This document shows, piece after piece, positions 1 to 9,790 of a DNA stretch of 64,000 nucleotides. Below the pieces are notes generated by a model. It was given only the letters and a program-made list of their open reading frames with translations. It was not told where the DNA came from and ran no database searches. The first letter of the stretch is position 1, and every line of letters begins with the position of its first letter. The DNA comes from Isoetes taiwanensis (lineage: Eukaryota > Streptophyta > Lycopodiopsida > Isoetales > Isoetaceae), in assembly GCA_021234155.1 (NCBI GenBank), contig JAJEKV010000004.1, positions 28,106,919 to 28,170,918 of the forward strand, given 5' to 3'. The translations under genes and the position numbers were made by a program.

Positions 1-964
1 TGCCATATTAGCTCAGAGCAAGAAGAAAAAAAAAAAAAAAAAACCCGGTACCAGCTAGTCCAAGCAACAACTCTACTAGCTAACCAAACTACCTTAGTCA
101 ATCCTTCGGCAGTTTTATCATTACGTACATTAACCGAGCCAGTTAAAGACGTTGCCTCCTACTATGGTTCAAGAAGTCAAATGACTTGAGATCCAATATG
201 TTTGTTCATATATATCTCTCCTTTTATACAAGAAGGATCCAAAGAACACTATTTATATCCTTACTTTTTCTTATGTAGCTATTGGCCATTTATCTAGCAG
301 TTTGCATGCTCTGGTCACTTATCAATTAGTTTGCATGCTACTGGACCATCTCGACTGTATGCCTTTGACTTGCATTATCCACATTACTTTCAGATTTCAT
401 TATATTCTCTTTATTGTAAATCTAATATTCCAGACATTTCTGTCCAGGTTTTTCATTTTAAAGACTATACTATGTCATTGTAGACCATTATGTTTTATAC
501 TTTTTCAGCCTATTGTTGGTAGCTTTGTTCAGAAGTTAAGGCTTTAATACTTTCATGCCTTTTACAGATGTAGATTTATATAGCCACATACCAAACATTT
601 ACTATGTATTCAAATGCTAAGTGGTTCATATAAATTATCCACAAAATTGATAAGCTGGTTTATAATTATCAGTAGACCTGTTTCCAAGTAAAACAGCCTG
701 AAACTTTTAGTTTTTGCATTGTTTTTAAGGAAAACTTGCCTGTATCTTGAAGCCTAACTGATTCAAGAACTGAAATACAAATACCATAGACTAGATAGAG
801 TTTTTAAGCCTCATTAAGATGCTATGATCGCCTCCAAGTATCAGTCTGCAGTGCATCTGATTGTTTTTCCAACTTTCTTGAGCTTTTGTAGTAGATCCAC
901 ATATCCTTAAGAGCTAAAACACTTCATAACAGCAAAAAGCAGCACATTGGGAAAAGAAAAACCA

Positions 965-1086
965 TGTACCTGCAGCCAAACAATACACACATTAGCAGTA
1001 ATCCCGGTAATGGTGCAAGGGCCAAAAGGTACTTGGGTTTTTCTTGGCTTATCGCCCTTTACCCAATGTACTCCTTTTGCCCTTGA
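965..1086. other. Motif M: conserved hairpin region in Y1
   Basis: The block runs from GTACCTGCAGCCAAACA to CCTTTTGCCCTT. Its second half folds as an imperfect hairpin: 1018-1037 (GGGCCAAAAGGTAC core) pairs with 1062-1084 (GTACTCCTTTTGCCC core), leaving a loop around GGCTTATCGCC. Homologous blocks occur in Y2 (7505-7540 plus 8559-8656), in every Z unit on the opposite strand (for example 33760-33875) and in W (61103-61150 plus 63895-63970). Conservation across otherwise diverged and non-coding relatives points to a cis-acting role, but what that role is remains unknown. Confidence 0.6.
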
Positions 1087-1449
1087 GATTAGTAATACCT
1101 CTTTAATAAGAACATGATCATCTACTATTTCATTCTAATTATCCAAATCATAAACAATAAAGATAAGCATTTTCTTCTATGATAACCCTTTGGTTTGATT
1201 ATCTACTATTAGATTGCTATTTATTCATAGCTACAGTCACGTACTGTTCATAAGGGCGCCATTTCCCCTAATACCTTGCCTTACTATTCTGTTTAGATCC
1301 TTCAGGCTATTCCTATTGCTGGCTAGATTTTTATTTTCCTTAAAAGCATGTTACAGCCATCCTTTTGCTCCATTCTTCCTCCTAGAGGGTTGAGCCCTGC
1401 GCTGGATTAATCCATTTGTGTTTGATAAATCTACTTTAGAAAATACACG

Positions 1450-1884
1450 TGATATCTTCATCCTCGGAAGAAACATTCGCATCCAAGCGAAGTTTCAGGA
1501 ACAAAATGTTCTGTTTGCCCTCTGTATGATCCGGCAGTTCTTTTTTGTTGAAGTCGCCACCCCTTTTGGCATTATAGCCTTCATTATAGCCTCTCCTAGA
1601 GTCGTAACCTCTACCAGCGCCTCTTCTATCCATATCTAGTGCCTCAAATCTTATTGTGTTGTTACACCACAATGCATCTCTGTTTGTATCATAAGCCGGA
1701 CATTCTTCCTCCGAGCTAGCCGTATCAGATAAATCAGAAAAATATCCCATTCCTCTGTTATGATGCCAAGGTTTATGCGCGATCCTTGGTCTTAAAGTTT
1801 GGCTACTCACCTCTGTCAGTATATCTTCGACGATAAAGCATCCGAAATCTTATATATTCCGCCATGCTGTCTTTGACTATTCAT
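1450..1884 (-). pseudogene. RG-rich exon copy in Y1 (not expected to be the coding copy)
   Basis: This is the second copy of the exon described at 9013-9446. It encodes the same acidic and RG-rich peptide, including SDLSDTASSEEE and GRGYDSRRGYNEGY. Its position at the 3' side of the element means nothing in X lies downstream of it. The splice donor seen in Y2 (CAG then GTATTT) reads CACGTGTATT here. A one-base indel close to the start breaks the ATG frame at a different base from the indel in Y2, so the two breaks are independent changes or independent base-call errors. Confidence 0.6.
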
Positions 1885-1960
1885 GGAAAGACAAGAAATT
1901 GAAAAAAAAGGGGTGAAGACCACTTTACCTTGATACTGCTTTACTGCCATTCGTTTGCCT

Positions 1961-2029
1961 TTTGCATGCATTAAATTTCGGCAGCTTGCTATAACCTAGG
2001 TCTTGTTTGCATGCCAGTTCTGCATGCTT
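1961..2029. promoter_or_regulatory. Cluster of GCATGC/CATGCA motifs upstream of the Y reading frame
   Basis: GCATGC-type motifs occur at about 1964-1970, 2009-2014 and 2022-2027, 80-145 bp upstream (minus strand) of the ATG at 1884. They are repeated in Y2 at the corresponding positions. CATGCA is the RY element bound by plant B3 factors of the ABI3/FUS3 type. Whether it acts as a promoter element here is a guess from position only. The whole Y repeat is rich in this hexamer. Confidence 0.25.
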
Positions 2030-2235
2030 CCAATGCCATTTTTTTCTGGCTACGACCCTAATACATAATATCCAACCTATATTTGTTTTACTTTAATTGA
2101 TATTTCCTTTAAAACCCTTATTGATTTTTAATGGCTATACTAGGTCCCTGCCTTATTGCACAAGTTTCAACTTATTTGCTACAGCCATTAAAGCTTAAAG
2201 CTTGAAGTTGCCTTACCTAGGCTTTCATATGTTAT

Positions 2236-2375
2236 AAAAAAAACCCTACCTCCAGCCGTAGGATTAGACTAGATCCCCTTAATTTTATTTTTTAAGGATA
2301 TTCTTAGAACATCAAACTGTAACAATAGGGTGGGCTGACCCCTACTTGTTACAGTAGGGGTCTAGTCCAACCCTA
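2236..2375 (-). other. Terminal structured region of X
   Basis: A perfect 10-bp hairpin GACCCCTACT (2337-2346) with AGTAGGGGTC (2353-2362) has loop TGTTAC. The loop and its edges (2346-2355) are also fully complementary to 2316-2325, so a pseudoknot or a switch between two stems is possible. An outer stem pairs 2267-2273 (GACTAGA) with 2361-2367 (TCTAGTC). In element sense the block ends GGTAGGG followed by eight T. The ends of Z units have the same order of parts with different but still complementary outer-stem sequences. Confidence 0.6.
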
Positions 2376-2470
2376 TGTCTTTGTCTAACTGCCATCTTTA
2401 CCTTAGTTTTCTTAGCATATATATTCTTGCTTTCATTTTTCATAAAATGAAACAATTCATAACATACCTT

Positions 2471-4563
2471 TTATTGCTCTTGAAGTAGTTGCACTAGTGT
2501 GCTGATGTCGTATTTCAATCCTGGAAAGTCGTTACTTTTAATGTACTTGATAACTCTTTTCTTTATCCCATATCTATCGAACCCATTTTCGATAAAATTA
2601 GTCATCAATTCCTGTATTTCCTGAGCTGCTGTAATAGGGCTGGAATTGATTTAAAGAAAAGGCATGATTTGAGATAAAATGACATTACGAGCCTGCATAT
2701 ATGGTCTGCAGCTGCATGCATGCACATATTTCATAGCCTTAAAGGGTAAATCATCTCTTTTATCATATCTGACTGTTTGAAACAGTCCCAAAATCTTATC
2801 GTATACTTGAATAGTCATGTTCAAGAAATTGGCCTGATAGCCATAGTATACATTAGGGGAAACCTCTGTATATTTTGTTTCCTCCTTAATGCCTAGAATA
2901 CTCATGTCATAGATCTGGAGTTCTTTTTCTTTCGTGTCATAAGCTTTGCTTAAGAAACTTTTAATTTTTGGGCAGTTAATGGCTAATAGGTCATCCATAT
3001 ATCTAAAAACATATTTGAATGATTTAATCTCTTGGAATCTTCCTTGTTTTGCCAGCCCTCTGATAAATTCCATCTCAAACCAGGCTAAGTAGATATTACA
3101 CCAATTGGGGCTACATGAGAAGCCCATTGGTATACCACTAATCTGCTGCCATATACCTTTTCCTAGACAAACAAAGCAGTTTGTCAATAGCCAATTGTTA
3201 GCCTTAATTACCTTTTTTAGGCTCATCATACTCCAGCATTTTCCTTGAGGTGGAGTTTTAAACCATTTGACTATTATTTTTCCATTACTTGCTGTTTTAA
3301 TCCAGACTTCATGCCTCCTGTTTTTTCTTTTCATATATTCCCATGCTGCTGTGATAGCCTTCTCACTAATTGCACAAATGCCATGTTCACCTAGCAGTGG
3401 AATTCTTTCATAGCATTTGGTAATGTCTGCTACGAAAACTTCTTCTATTTTATTGGGCAGATTTAAAGCTATATCATATATGGAGTTGATAATCCAATTG
3501 ACATTTAGCTTATTAGCCACAATCATGCCAATATCGGCGCAAAAATCCTTGGATACCTGTGGCCATATTTCTAATACTGATTTTAATATGGCCGTGATAA
3601 TTTCTGCTATTTCAGTATATATGGTACCGTGTGCGTTAGTTATCCACCTGTACTCTTTTTTATGTGCCTTGAATATCCCTAACAGATAGGGTAATTTATG
3701 TGATTCACAGCTTAGGTCTGTCACACATTCTTGTATCCCTTTCTGGATGTTTAGACTTAGTTTATCTTTCTCTTGCAGTATAGGAAGAAAATCTGAACTG
3801 CTTAGTCTTTTTAAAGCCATGCTTCTAATATGCTTTGGGCAGATAAAGCATGGATTATTGGATGCTTTGTCTACTCCTGATACATATAAGTTTTTGGACA
3901 GCCATTCCATGTTTTTTATAGCTAGCTGATCATTAAGGGCAAATTTAGTGCTCCTTTCCTTGTAATATGCTTCAGTTATCTCCAAACGTACTTGTTCCAT
4001 GACTGCTAAGATAACTTCCTCCTTTTCAATTTCTGTAATATATGGAAACTGATATTTGTGTAACTCAAAAATTGAGTTACATGTATTTCTGAGCTCTGCA
4101 GACATGTCTTTCCATATGAGTATTCTGTCCGGGATATGATTAAGGCCTTTCTTGAAAAGATTTCTAAGTATTCTATTGCGGACGATTCCAATATTGGTCG
4201 TCCTAATGTGTCCAATTTCTTCATCAATGAAGCTTGCTAAATTTGGGTTGGAACAAGGGCAATTAGGTTCCTCTTCTTGGGCAAAGACATAATATGGTTT
4301 ATAACAGATATCTTTGAGGCTTTCAATATATTTCCAGGCAAACATGGTATCCTCCATAATTTGCTCTCCACTTTCACCTAATGTCATCCTCATGTGCCTG
4401 TGTATGATTTTGGGAATACAAACTCTATCCAGTATTTTGGACAGGAACAAACAGTGCACTATTTTCTTTTTGCATTTCTCGTCTCCTTCCGAAAGATATA
4501 ATCTTCCCTGACAGTCCCTAAGGATAGATCTGGATATCTGTTGAACAATAAATCATTACCCAT
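2471..4563 (-). CDS. Penelope-like reverse transcriptase (ORF2 of X), slightly broken
   Basis: An uninterrupted frame of 602 codons runs 4459-2651. Motifs, numbered from its first codon, are VDKASNN (196-202), resembling the N-terminal DK motif of Penelope-like RTs; LGIFKAHK (260-267) with the RT0 type of finger; ADITKCYERIP (344-354, catalytic D345); QISGIPMGFSCSPNWCNIY (439-457); FRYMDD (485-490, catalytic DD); and FLNMTI (545-550). This fits Penelope-like elements better than LTR, LINE or pararetroviral RTs. The first codon is GTG, so it is not the real start. An ATG at 4563 opens the neighbouring frame and runs 34 codons to 4459, which suggests a one-base indel in the adjacent A-rich stretch. 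After the TAA at 2653-2651 the same frame stays open to 2471 and carries the family-typical C-terminal region, so that stop may be a late nonsense change. No GIY-YIG domain is visible. Confidence 0.78.
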
Positions 4564-4923
4564 TAGACAACCCAGATTATTAACTTCCCCTTGCCACCAG
4601 CAATTCCCTTAGCTCTTAGGATCACTGTTAGATCTTTTGTTGTAGGCTATTATGCCTTCTTTGTTTTTGCATGGCATGGACGAATGGCATGCCAGCATAT
4701 ATATTGTCAGATGGATTGATCCACTGATATTGGGAAAAAGTTTTGAACTTTACCCTGTCCCCCTTTCCATTAGGGTCAGTCCCTAACTCCTTTTTAAAGG
4801 AACAACCGGCTTTTTATAGTAGGTCATATCCTTTTATTTTTTATATAAAAATAGACATGCAATGTAGCAGACTAGATTTAAACTTTTCAGAAACAGTAGT
4901 ACACAACAAAGTTTTTGTCATAC

Positions 4924-6468
4924 CTATTTGTCATACATTAGTTGTTGTACGACTCCATCCATAGATTTGATTTTTGGTTCCTGAGACAGTTTTGTGACTG
5001 AATCTTCTAATGCTCCAGGTGTACTTAGTTGCTCAATTGCTGAATTTTCTGCTATGCTGGAATTGCTTCCTCCTGGTCTAATAGTTATTCGAGGTGGAGT
5101 GTATCCTTTTCCCATACTCACCGTCAATGACCTAGGTTTGCTTTGCTTGCTTTTCTTACTCTGTTTGTTGCTGGAACCTGCTTCAACATTCAGCATAAAT
5201 GATACAGGCTTGATGCTTTTTTCGCATATTATAGCCATCCGAGTGTTTGGGCATATTATTTTTAAGTCTGCCCATGGATCTGTGGCCTGCAGAAAAGTCA
5301 TTTCAATCATTGTATTCCTTACCTCCAGATATGACAAATACGCCACTATGCTGTCTTTAAGTGTTGTCTTCATGAATTTTCTCATGGACACCATCTGTGC
5401 TACAACTGACATATTTGGAAAGATACAGTCCAAATTATTGAACATATACCACACCGCATGGTCCAACCATGTCATGTTATCTTTGCATTCATTCCCCTTA
5501 GCTCTAGGTTCACATACGCATTTAAAATATGGGCATAGACTTCTCCATACTCTTTTCAGATAAAATGCATCCCTGTGAATGGTGGAATAAGCCATGTGGC
5601 CTTTCTGCCTTATGTAGATATATTCATCTTTATCACATTTCTTATCAAAGAATCTGTGATCCACTTTTAACTTGATCTTTTCCTTGAATATTATTTTTTC
5701 CATTTTCTCTGCTGCTATCCGAGCACCATTCTCTTGCTCAGGTGTAATATCTCCTAATATGATCCAGGCTTCTCGGCTAATAGGAGCGAGGGCACCGAAA
5801 TTCTTAGTGCGCCATATACCCTGATTGCAAAACATTGCATGACCTTCTACCAGCCTTTCCGGGATAATGGGAAATAAGTGACTGTTATGAAGTGTAAACT
5901 GGAACTCCTTGTCATCATTAATGTTCCCACAGCCATCCTTTCCTTCCATGGCCTTTTTATCTTCTTCTGAAAGAAGACTGTCTCCAAATGGATCGTCTTC
6001 ATTATCCAGTTTTGTATTCATCATCCCTTTATCCATATTGGCTTTGCTAAGACTTGGGTTTCTGATTTTATTAGCCTTCTCTAATGCTGGGATGCCAATG
6101 AAGAACTGAGTTTTGGCTGTGTCCTCTTCCATAGTCCAACTGTATATTTTGTTTGGTAAATCAGTATATATTTGCTCCACCAGCATCAAATCCTCATCCC
6201 AATCTGCTCCTGCTTTATTTAATTTCGGTATCAAAGTAAGCCAATTACTGAATCCCAGATGATTGATGGCTGATAGCTCGTCTGGTTTCCTCAACATTTC
6301 CTTCTCAATTAACAGAGCATGTATCTTAGAATTTTTGATGCAGCATAAAAGTGTCTGTACTGCATAACTTGGGCACATGATTTTGCTTGCCGCATATCCA
6401 ATAGGTCCTAAGTCCTTATTCCAAATGGGTGGTATGAACTCCACATTGCTTTGAGTATCCTCATCCTC
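4924..6468 (-). CDS. ORF1 of X: unknown 514-aa protein, likely the second exon of a Gag-like protein
   Basis: The open frame begins right after a good plant 3' splice site (CTGAT branch-like motif, TTACTACTCTAG, then GAGGATGAG) and ends with TAG at 4924. No ATG sits near its 5' end; the usual first Met-like codon is GTG at 6444. I do not recognise the fold. Visible features, numbered from that codon: an acidic stretch at 146-170, a CPYFKCVC cluster (304-311) followed by C320, a conserved-looking WxDLKIICPN segment near 391, and a basic KQSKKSKQSK patch (427-436). Size, basic tail, clustered Cys and position ahead of the RT suggest an RNA-binding structural protein, which is inference. The donor-like AG-GTATGA at its stop codon leaves room for an alternative splice towards ORF2. 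Confidence 0.6.
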   Translation of the reverse strand, partial: EDEDTQSNVEFIPPIWNKDLGPIGYAASKIMCPSYAVQTLLCCIKNSKIHALLIEKEMLRKPDELSAINHLGFSNWLTLIPKLNKAGADWDEDLMLVEQIYTDLPNKIYSWTMEEDTAKTQFFIGIPALEKANKIRNPSLSKANMDKGMMNTKLDNEDDPFGDSLLSEEDKKAMEGKDGCGNINDDKEFQFTLHNSHLFPIIPERLVEGHAMFCNQGIWRTKNFGALAPISREAWIILGDITPEQENGARIAAEKMEKIIFKEKIKLKVDHRFFDKKCDKDEYIYIRQKGHMAYSTIHRDAFYLKRVWRSLCPYFKCVCEPRAKGNECKDNMTWLDHAVWYMFNNLDCIFPNMSVVAQMVSMRKFMKTTLKDSIVAYLSYLEVRNTMIEMTFLQATDPWADLKIICPNTRMAIICEKSIKPVSFMLNVEAGSSNKQSKKSKQSKPRSLTVSMGKGYTPPRITIRPGGSNSSIAENSAIEQLSTPGALEDSVTKLSQEPKIKSMDGVVQQLMYDK

Positions 6469-7540
6469 CTAGAGTAGTAATCAGATGAATTAAGAAAACA
6501 TTTTAGTATTTTGCATAGTATTGCTCACATTAAAACCAATAGATAGGATGCCGCACTGATAAGACCAATGCAATGAAATGTCTAAAAAAAACCCGGTACC
6601 AGCTAGTCCAAGCAACAACTCTACTAGCTAACCAAACTACCTTAGTCAATCCTTCGGCAGTTTTATCATTACGTACATTAACCGAGCCAGTTAAAGACGT
6701 TGCCTCCTACTATGGTTCAAGAAGTCAAATGACTTGAGATCCAATATGTTTGTTCATATATATCTCTCCTTTTATACAAGAAGGATCCAAAGAACACTAT
6801 TTATATCCTTACTTTTTCTTATGTAGCTATTGGCCATTTATCTAGCAGTTTGCATGCTCTGGTCACTTATCAATTAGTTTGCATGCTACTGGACCATCTC
6901 GACTGTATGCCTTTGACTTGCATTATCCACATTACTTTCAGATTTCATTATATTCTCTTTATTGTAAATCTAATATTCCAGACATTTCTGTCCAGGTTTT
7001 TCATTTTAAAGACTATACTATGTCATTGTAGACCATTATGTTTTATACTTTTTCAGCCTATTGTTGGTAGCTTTGTTCAGAAGTTAAGGCTTTAATACTT
7101 TCATGCCTTTTACAGATGTAGATTTATATAGCCACATACCAAACATTTACTATGTATTCAAATGCTAAGTGGTTCATATAAATTATCCACAAAATTGATA
7201 AGCTGGTTTATAATTATCAGTAGACCTGTTTCCAAGTAAAACAGCCTGAAACTTTTAGTTTTTGCATTGTTTTTAAGGAAAACTTGCCTGTATCTTGAAG
7301 CCTAACTGATTCAAGAACTGAAATACAAATACCATAGACTAGATAGAGTTTTTAAGCCTCATTAAGATGCTATGATCGCCTCCAAGTATCAGTCTGCAGT
7401 GCATCTGATTGTTTTTCCAACTTTCTTGAGCTTTTGTAGTAGATCCACATATCCTTAAGAGCTAAAACACTTCATAACAGCAAAAAGCAGCACATTGGGA
7501 AAAGAAAAACCATGTACCTGCAGCCAAACAATACACACAT

Positions 7541-8558
7541 TCTAGAATGGGACTCGCATGAAACCAACAAACCGCCCGTTAGAATTGCTTCTCATTCATC
7601 TCAGCAGATTTTCTACAATGGTGGATAGTGGGTAGCCGCACACATGCGAACTACCCATAAAAAAAAAATAAAGGGAAAATCCAATTATATCATTTGGACC
7701 CCAACAAAATACAATGCTAATAGAGACTGGGCTAGTGTACCTGCCGAAAGCTTATCACCGGGATTAAAAAACCCCGCCCTTTCGGGTTTTCGAGGAAAAA
7801 CCCTAGTGATAAGCCTTCGGCAAGGGGCTTGGACAAACGTAAGGCATAAAAATCGCTCCCAAAACCCACGAATGGAAAAATCGAAACAGATGCCGCTCGC
7901 TAACCTGTACCTGCACATCACCAACAAAACAACAAGACAAAACAAACCTCCCAGAGTGGAGGGGCTGATTACGCGCGTGCCACGCGATAAAAATACAATA
8001 ACAAAGACGGGGGGAGGGTGGGTTCAAAGAGAATAAGGTACTGCTGAGAGAGAAGAGGAAGCGCCGATGAGAAGTCGAAGCAGAAACGCGCCTAAAATAG
8101 CGAACTCCCAACGGAATGGGCATCGCCCGCCCGCATGCATGCAAAAATGCATGCTCGTCCCATTCTAGAATGGCGATCCGATGTCACCGGATCGATGGGA
8201 TTCTAGAATGGGACTCGCATGAAACCAACAAACCGCCCCGAATACCAAAGGACTTCCTTAACAAACTAGGATCGAGGGCGAAGGTCACAGGATGAAGGCT
8301 AAAGGCCGAGAAAGGACAGCATGAAAGAAACGCCAAATTAGCCAAACCAGGCGGGGAAGAAGCCCCTCCCCGCACGGAAACAATTCAAAGAGAATAAGGT
8401 ACTGGCGAGAGAGAAGAGGAAGCCGATGATGAGAAGTCGAAAAACGCCTAAAATAGCGAACTCCCAACCAGAATGGGCATGCGCCGCCCGCATGCATGCA
8501 AAACATGCATGCTCGTCCCATTCTAGAATGGCGATCCGATGTCTCGGATCGATGGGAT
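7541..8558. mobile_element. Tandem dimer of a Helentron-like (Helitron2) non-autonomous element
   Basis: Compared with Y1 this is a clean insertion between two T residues, with no target duplication. Unit 1 is 7541-8201 and unit 2 is 8202-8558, directly abutted. Each starts TCTAGAATGGGACTCGCATG and has near its 3' end the inverse (GCATGCTCGTCCCATTCTAGA), followed by a terminal hairpin CGATCCG-N5/6-CGGATCG and GATGGGAT. Asymmetric inverted repeats, a 3' hairpin, T-T insertion and tandem copies are the known signature of Helentrons. A second hairpin around GCATGCAT/ATGCATGC precedes the 3' inverted repeat. The units share both ends but have unrelated middles. No Rep/helicase is encoded. Confidence 0.7.
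7745..7822 (+). other. Strong hairpin in Helentron unit 1 shared with a LINE 3' end
   Basis: CCGAAAGCTTATCAC pairs with GTGATAAGCCTTCGG (14 of 15). Inside it lies GGGATTAAAAAACCCC, a spacer, then GGGTTTTCGAGGAAAAACCC. The inner block recurs at about 61259-61300 in the 3' region of the LINE at 61151-63894, and short flanking similarity (rows of TACAATGC/GGACCCCAA versus GGGACCCAATACAA) is also visible. Capture of a LINE tail by the Helentron is the simplest explanation. Confidence 0.5.
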
Positions 8559-9012
8559 TAGCAGTAATCCCGGTAATGGTGCAAGGGCCAAAAGGTACTT
8601 GGGTTTTTCTTGGCTTATCGCCCTTTACCCAATGTACTCCTTTTGCCCTTGAGATTAGTAATACCTCTTTAATAAGAACATGATCGTCTACTATTTCATT
8701 CTAATTATCCAAATCATAAACAATAAAGATAAGCATTTTCTTCTATGATAACCCTTTGGTTTGATTATCTACTATTAGATTGCTATTTATTCATAGCTAC
8801 AGTCACGTACTGTTCATAAGGGCGCCATTTCCCCTAATACCTTGCCTTACTATTCTGTTTAGATCCTTCAGGCTATTCCTATTGCTGGCTAGATTTTTAT
8901 TTTCCTTAAAAGCATGTTACAACCATCCTTTTGCTCCATTCTTCCTCCTAGAGGGTTGAGCCCTGCGCTGGATTAATCCATTTGTGTTTGATAAATCTAC
9001 TTTAGAAAATAC

Positions 9013-9446
9013 CTGTATATCTTCATCCTCAGAAGAAACATTCGCATCCAACTGAGTTTCAGGAACAAAATGTTCTGTTTGCCCTCTGTATGATCCGGCA
9101 GTTCTTTTGTTGAAGCTGCCACCCCTTTTGGCATTATAGCCTTCATTATAGCCTCTCCTAGAGTCGTAACCTCTACCAGCGCCTCTTCTATCCATATCTA
9201 GTGCCTCAAATCTTATTGTGTTGTTACACCACAATGCATCTCTGTTTGTATCATAAGCCGGACATTCTTCCTCCGAGCTAGCCGTATCAGATAAATCAGA
9301 AAAATATCCCATTCCTCTGTTATGATGCCAAGGTTTATGCGCGATCCTTGGTCTTAAAGTTTGGCTACTCACCTCTGTCAGTATATCTTCTCGATTACAG
9401 CATCCGAAATCTTATATATTCCGCCATGCTGTCTTTGACTATTCAT
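9013..9446 (-). CDS. Exon 1 of the Y-X element: RG-rich, acidic N-terminus
   Basis: An ATG at 9446 opens a frame (MNSQRQHGG...) that is broken by one indel near 9392-9396. The downstream frame then runs cleanly to 9013 with DLSDTASSEEE, then GAGRGYDSRRGYNEGY and RGGSFNKRTAGSYRG, then SSEDEDIQ. RGG/RG stretches usually bind RNA. The exon ends with CAG followed by GTATTT, a good plant 5' splice site, in phase 0. The acceptor before ORF1 (6469) is also phase 0, so splicing would join ...EDEDIQ to EDEDTQ.... The intron would be about 2.5 kb, 1 kb of it the Helentron-like insertion. Read-through would instead add 20-odd residues and stop. The splice is a prediction. Confidence 0.55.
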
Positions 9447-9790
9447 GGAAAGACAAGAAATTGAAAAAAAAGGGGTGAAGACCACTTTACCTTGATACTG
9501 CTTTACTGCCATTCGTTTGCCTTTTGCATGCATTAAATTTCGGCAGCTTGCTATAACCTAGGTCTTGTTTGCATGCCAGTTCTGCATGCTTCCAATGCCA
9601 TTTTTTTCTGGCTACGACCCTAATACATAATATCCAACCTATATTTGTTTTACTTTAATTGATATTTCCTTTAAAACCCTTATTGATTTTTAATGGCTAT
9701 ACTAGGTCCCTGCCTTATTGCACAAGTTTCAACTTATTTGCTACAGCCATTAAAGCTTAAAGCTTGAAGTTGCCTTACCTAGGCTTTCAT

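Larger units (their letters stand above)
44..2234 (-). repeat. Y1: downstream pseudo-LTR copy
   Basis: This is a direct repeat of 6592-9795. It starts (plus strand) at the C-run after an 18-A tract and ends just before TAAAAAAAACCCTACC. It contains a copy of the RG-rich exon (1450-1884), the M hairpin (965-1086) and several GCATGC motifs. In element sense it is the last segment, so the array ends here with a long T-run. Compared with Y2 the differences are few and mostly at CAG/CTG, which suggests a very recent duplication. Confidence 0.85.

Noticed and set aside
302-547. 81-codon plus-strand frame repeated identically at 6850-7095
   Set aside because: It is duplicated only because it lies in the Y repeat. 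It runs antisense to the element, has low-complexity hydrophobic composition and no domain.
2236-2375. Hammerhead or twister ribozyme in the terminal structured region or elsewhere in Y/Z
   Set aside because: Penelope-like elements often carry hammerheads, so I looked for CTGANGA...GAAA and twister-type cores, and found no convincing arrangement.
2651-6468. Endogenous pararetrovirus (caulimovirid) for the Y-X element
   Set aside because: The RT motifs differ, and there is no protease, RNase H or movement protein. A repeat flanked by T-runs with an intron fits a Penelope-like element better.
7754-7800. tRNA-derived SINE box B (GGGTTTTCGAGG)
   Set aside because: The match to GGTTCGANNCC is poor, box A is missing, and the block is better explained by similarity to a LINE 3' end.
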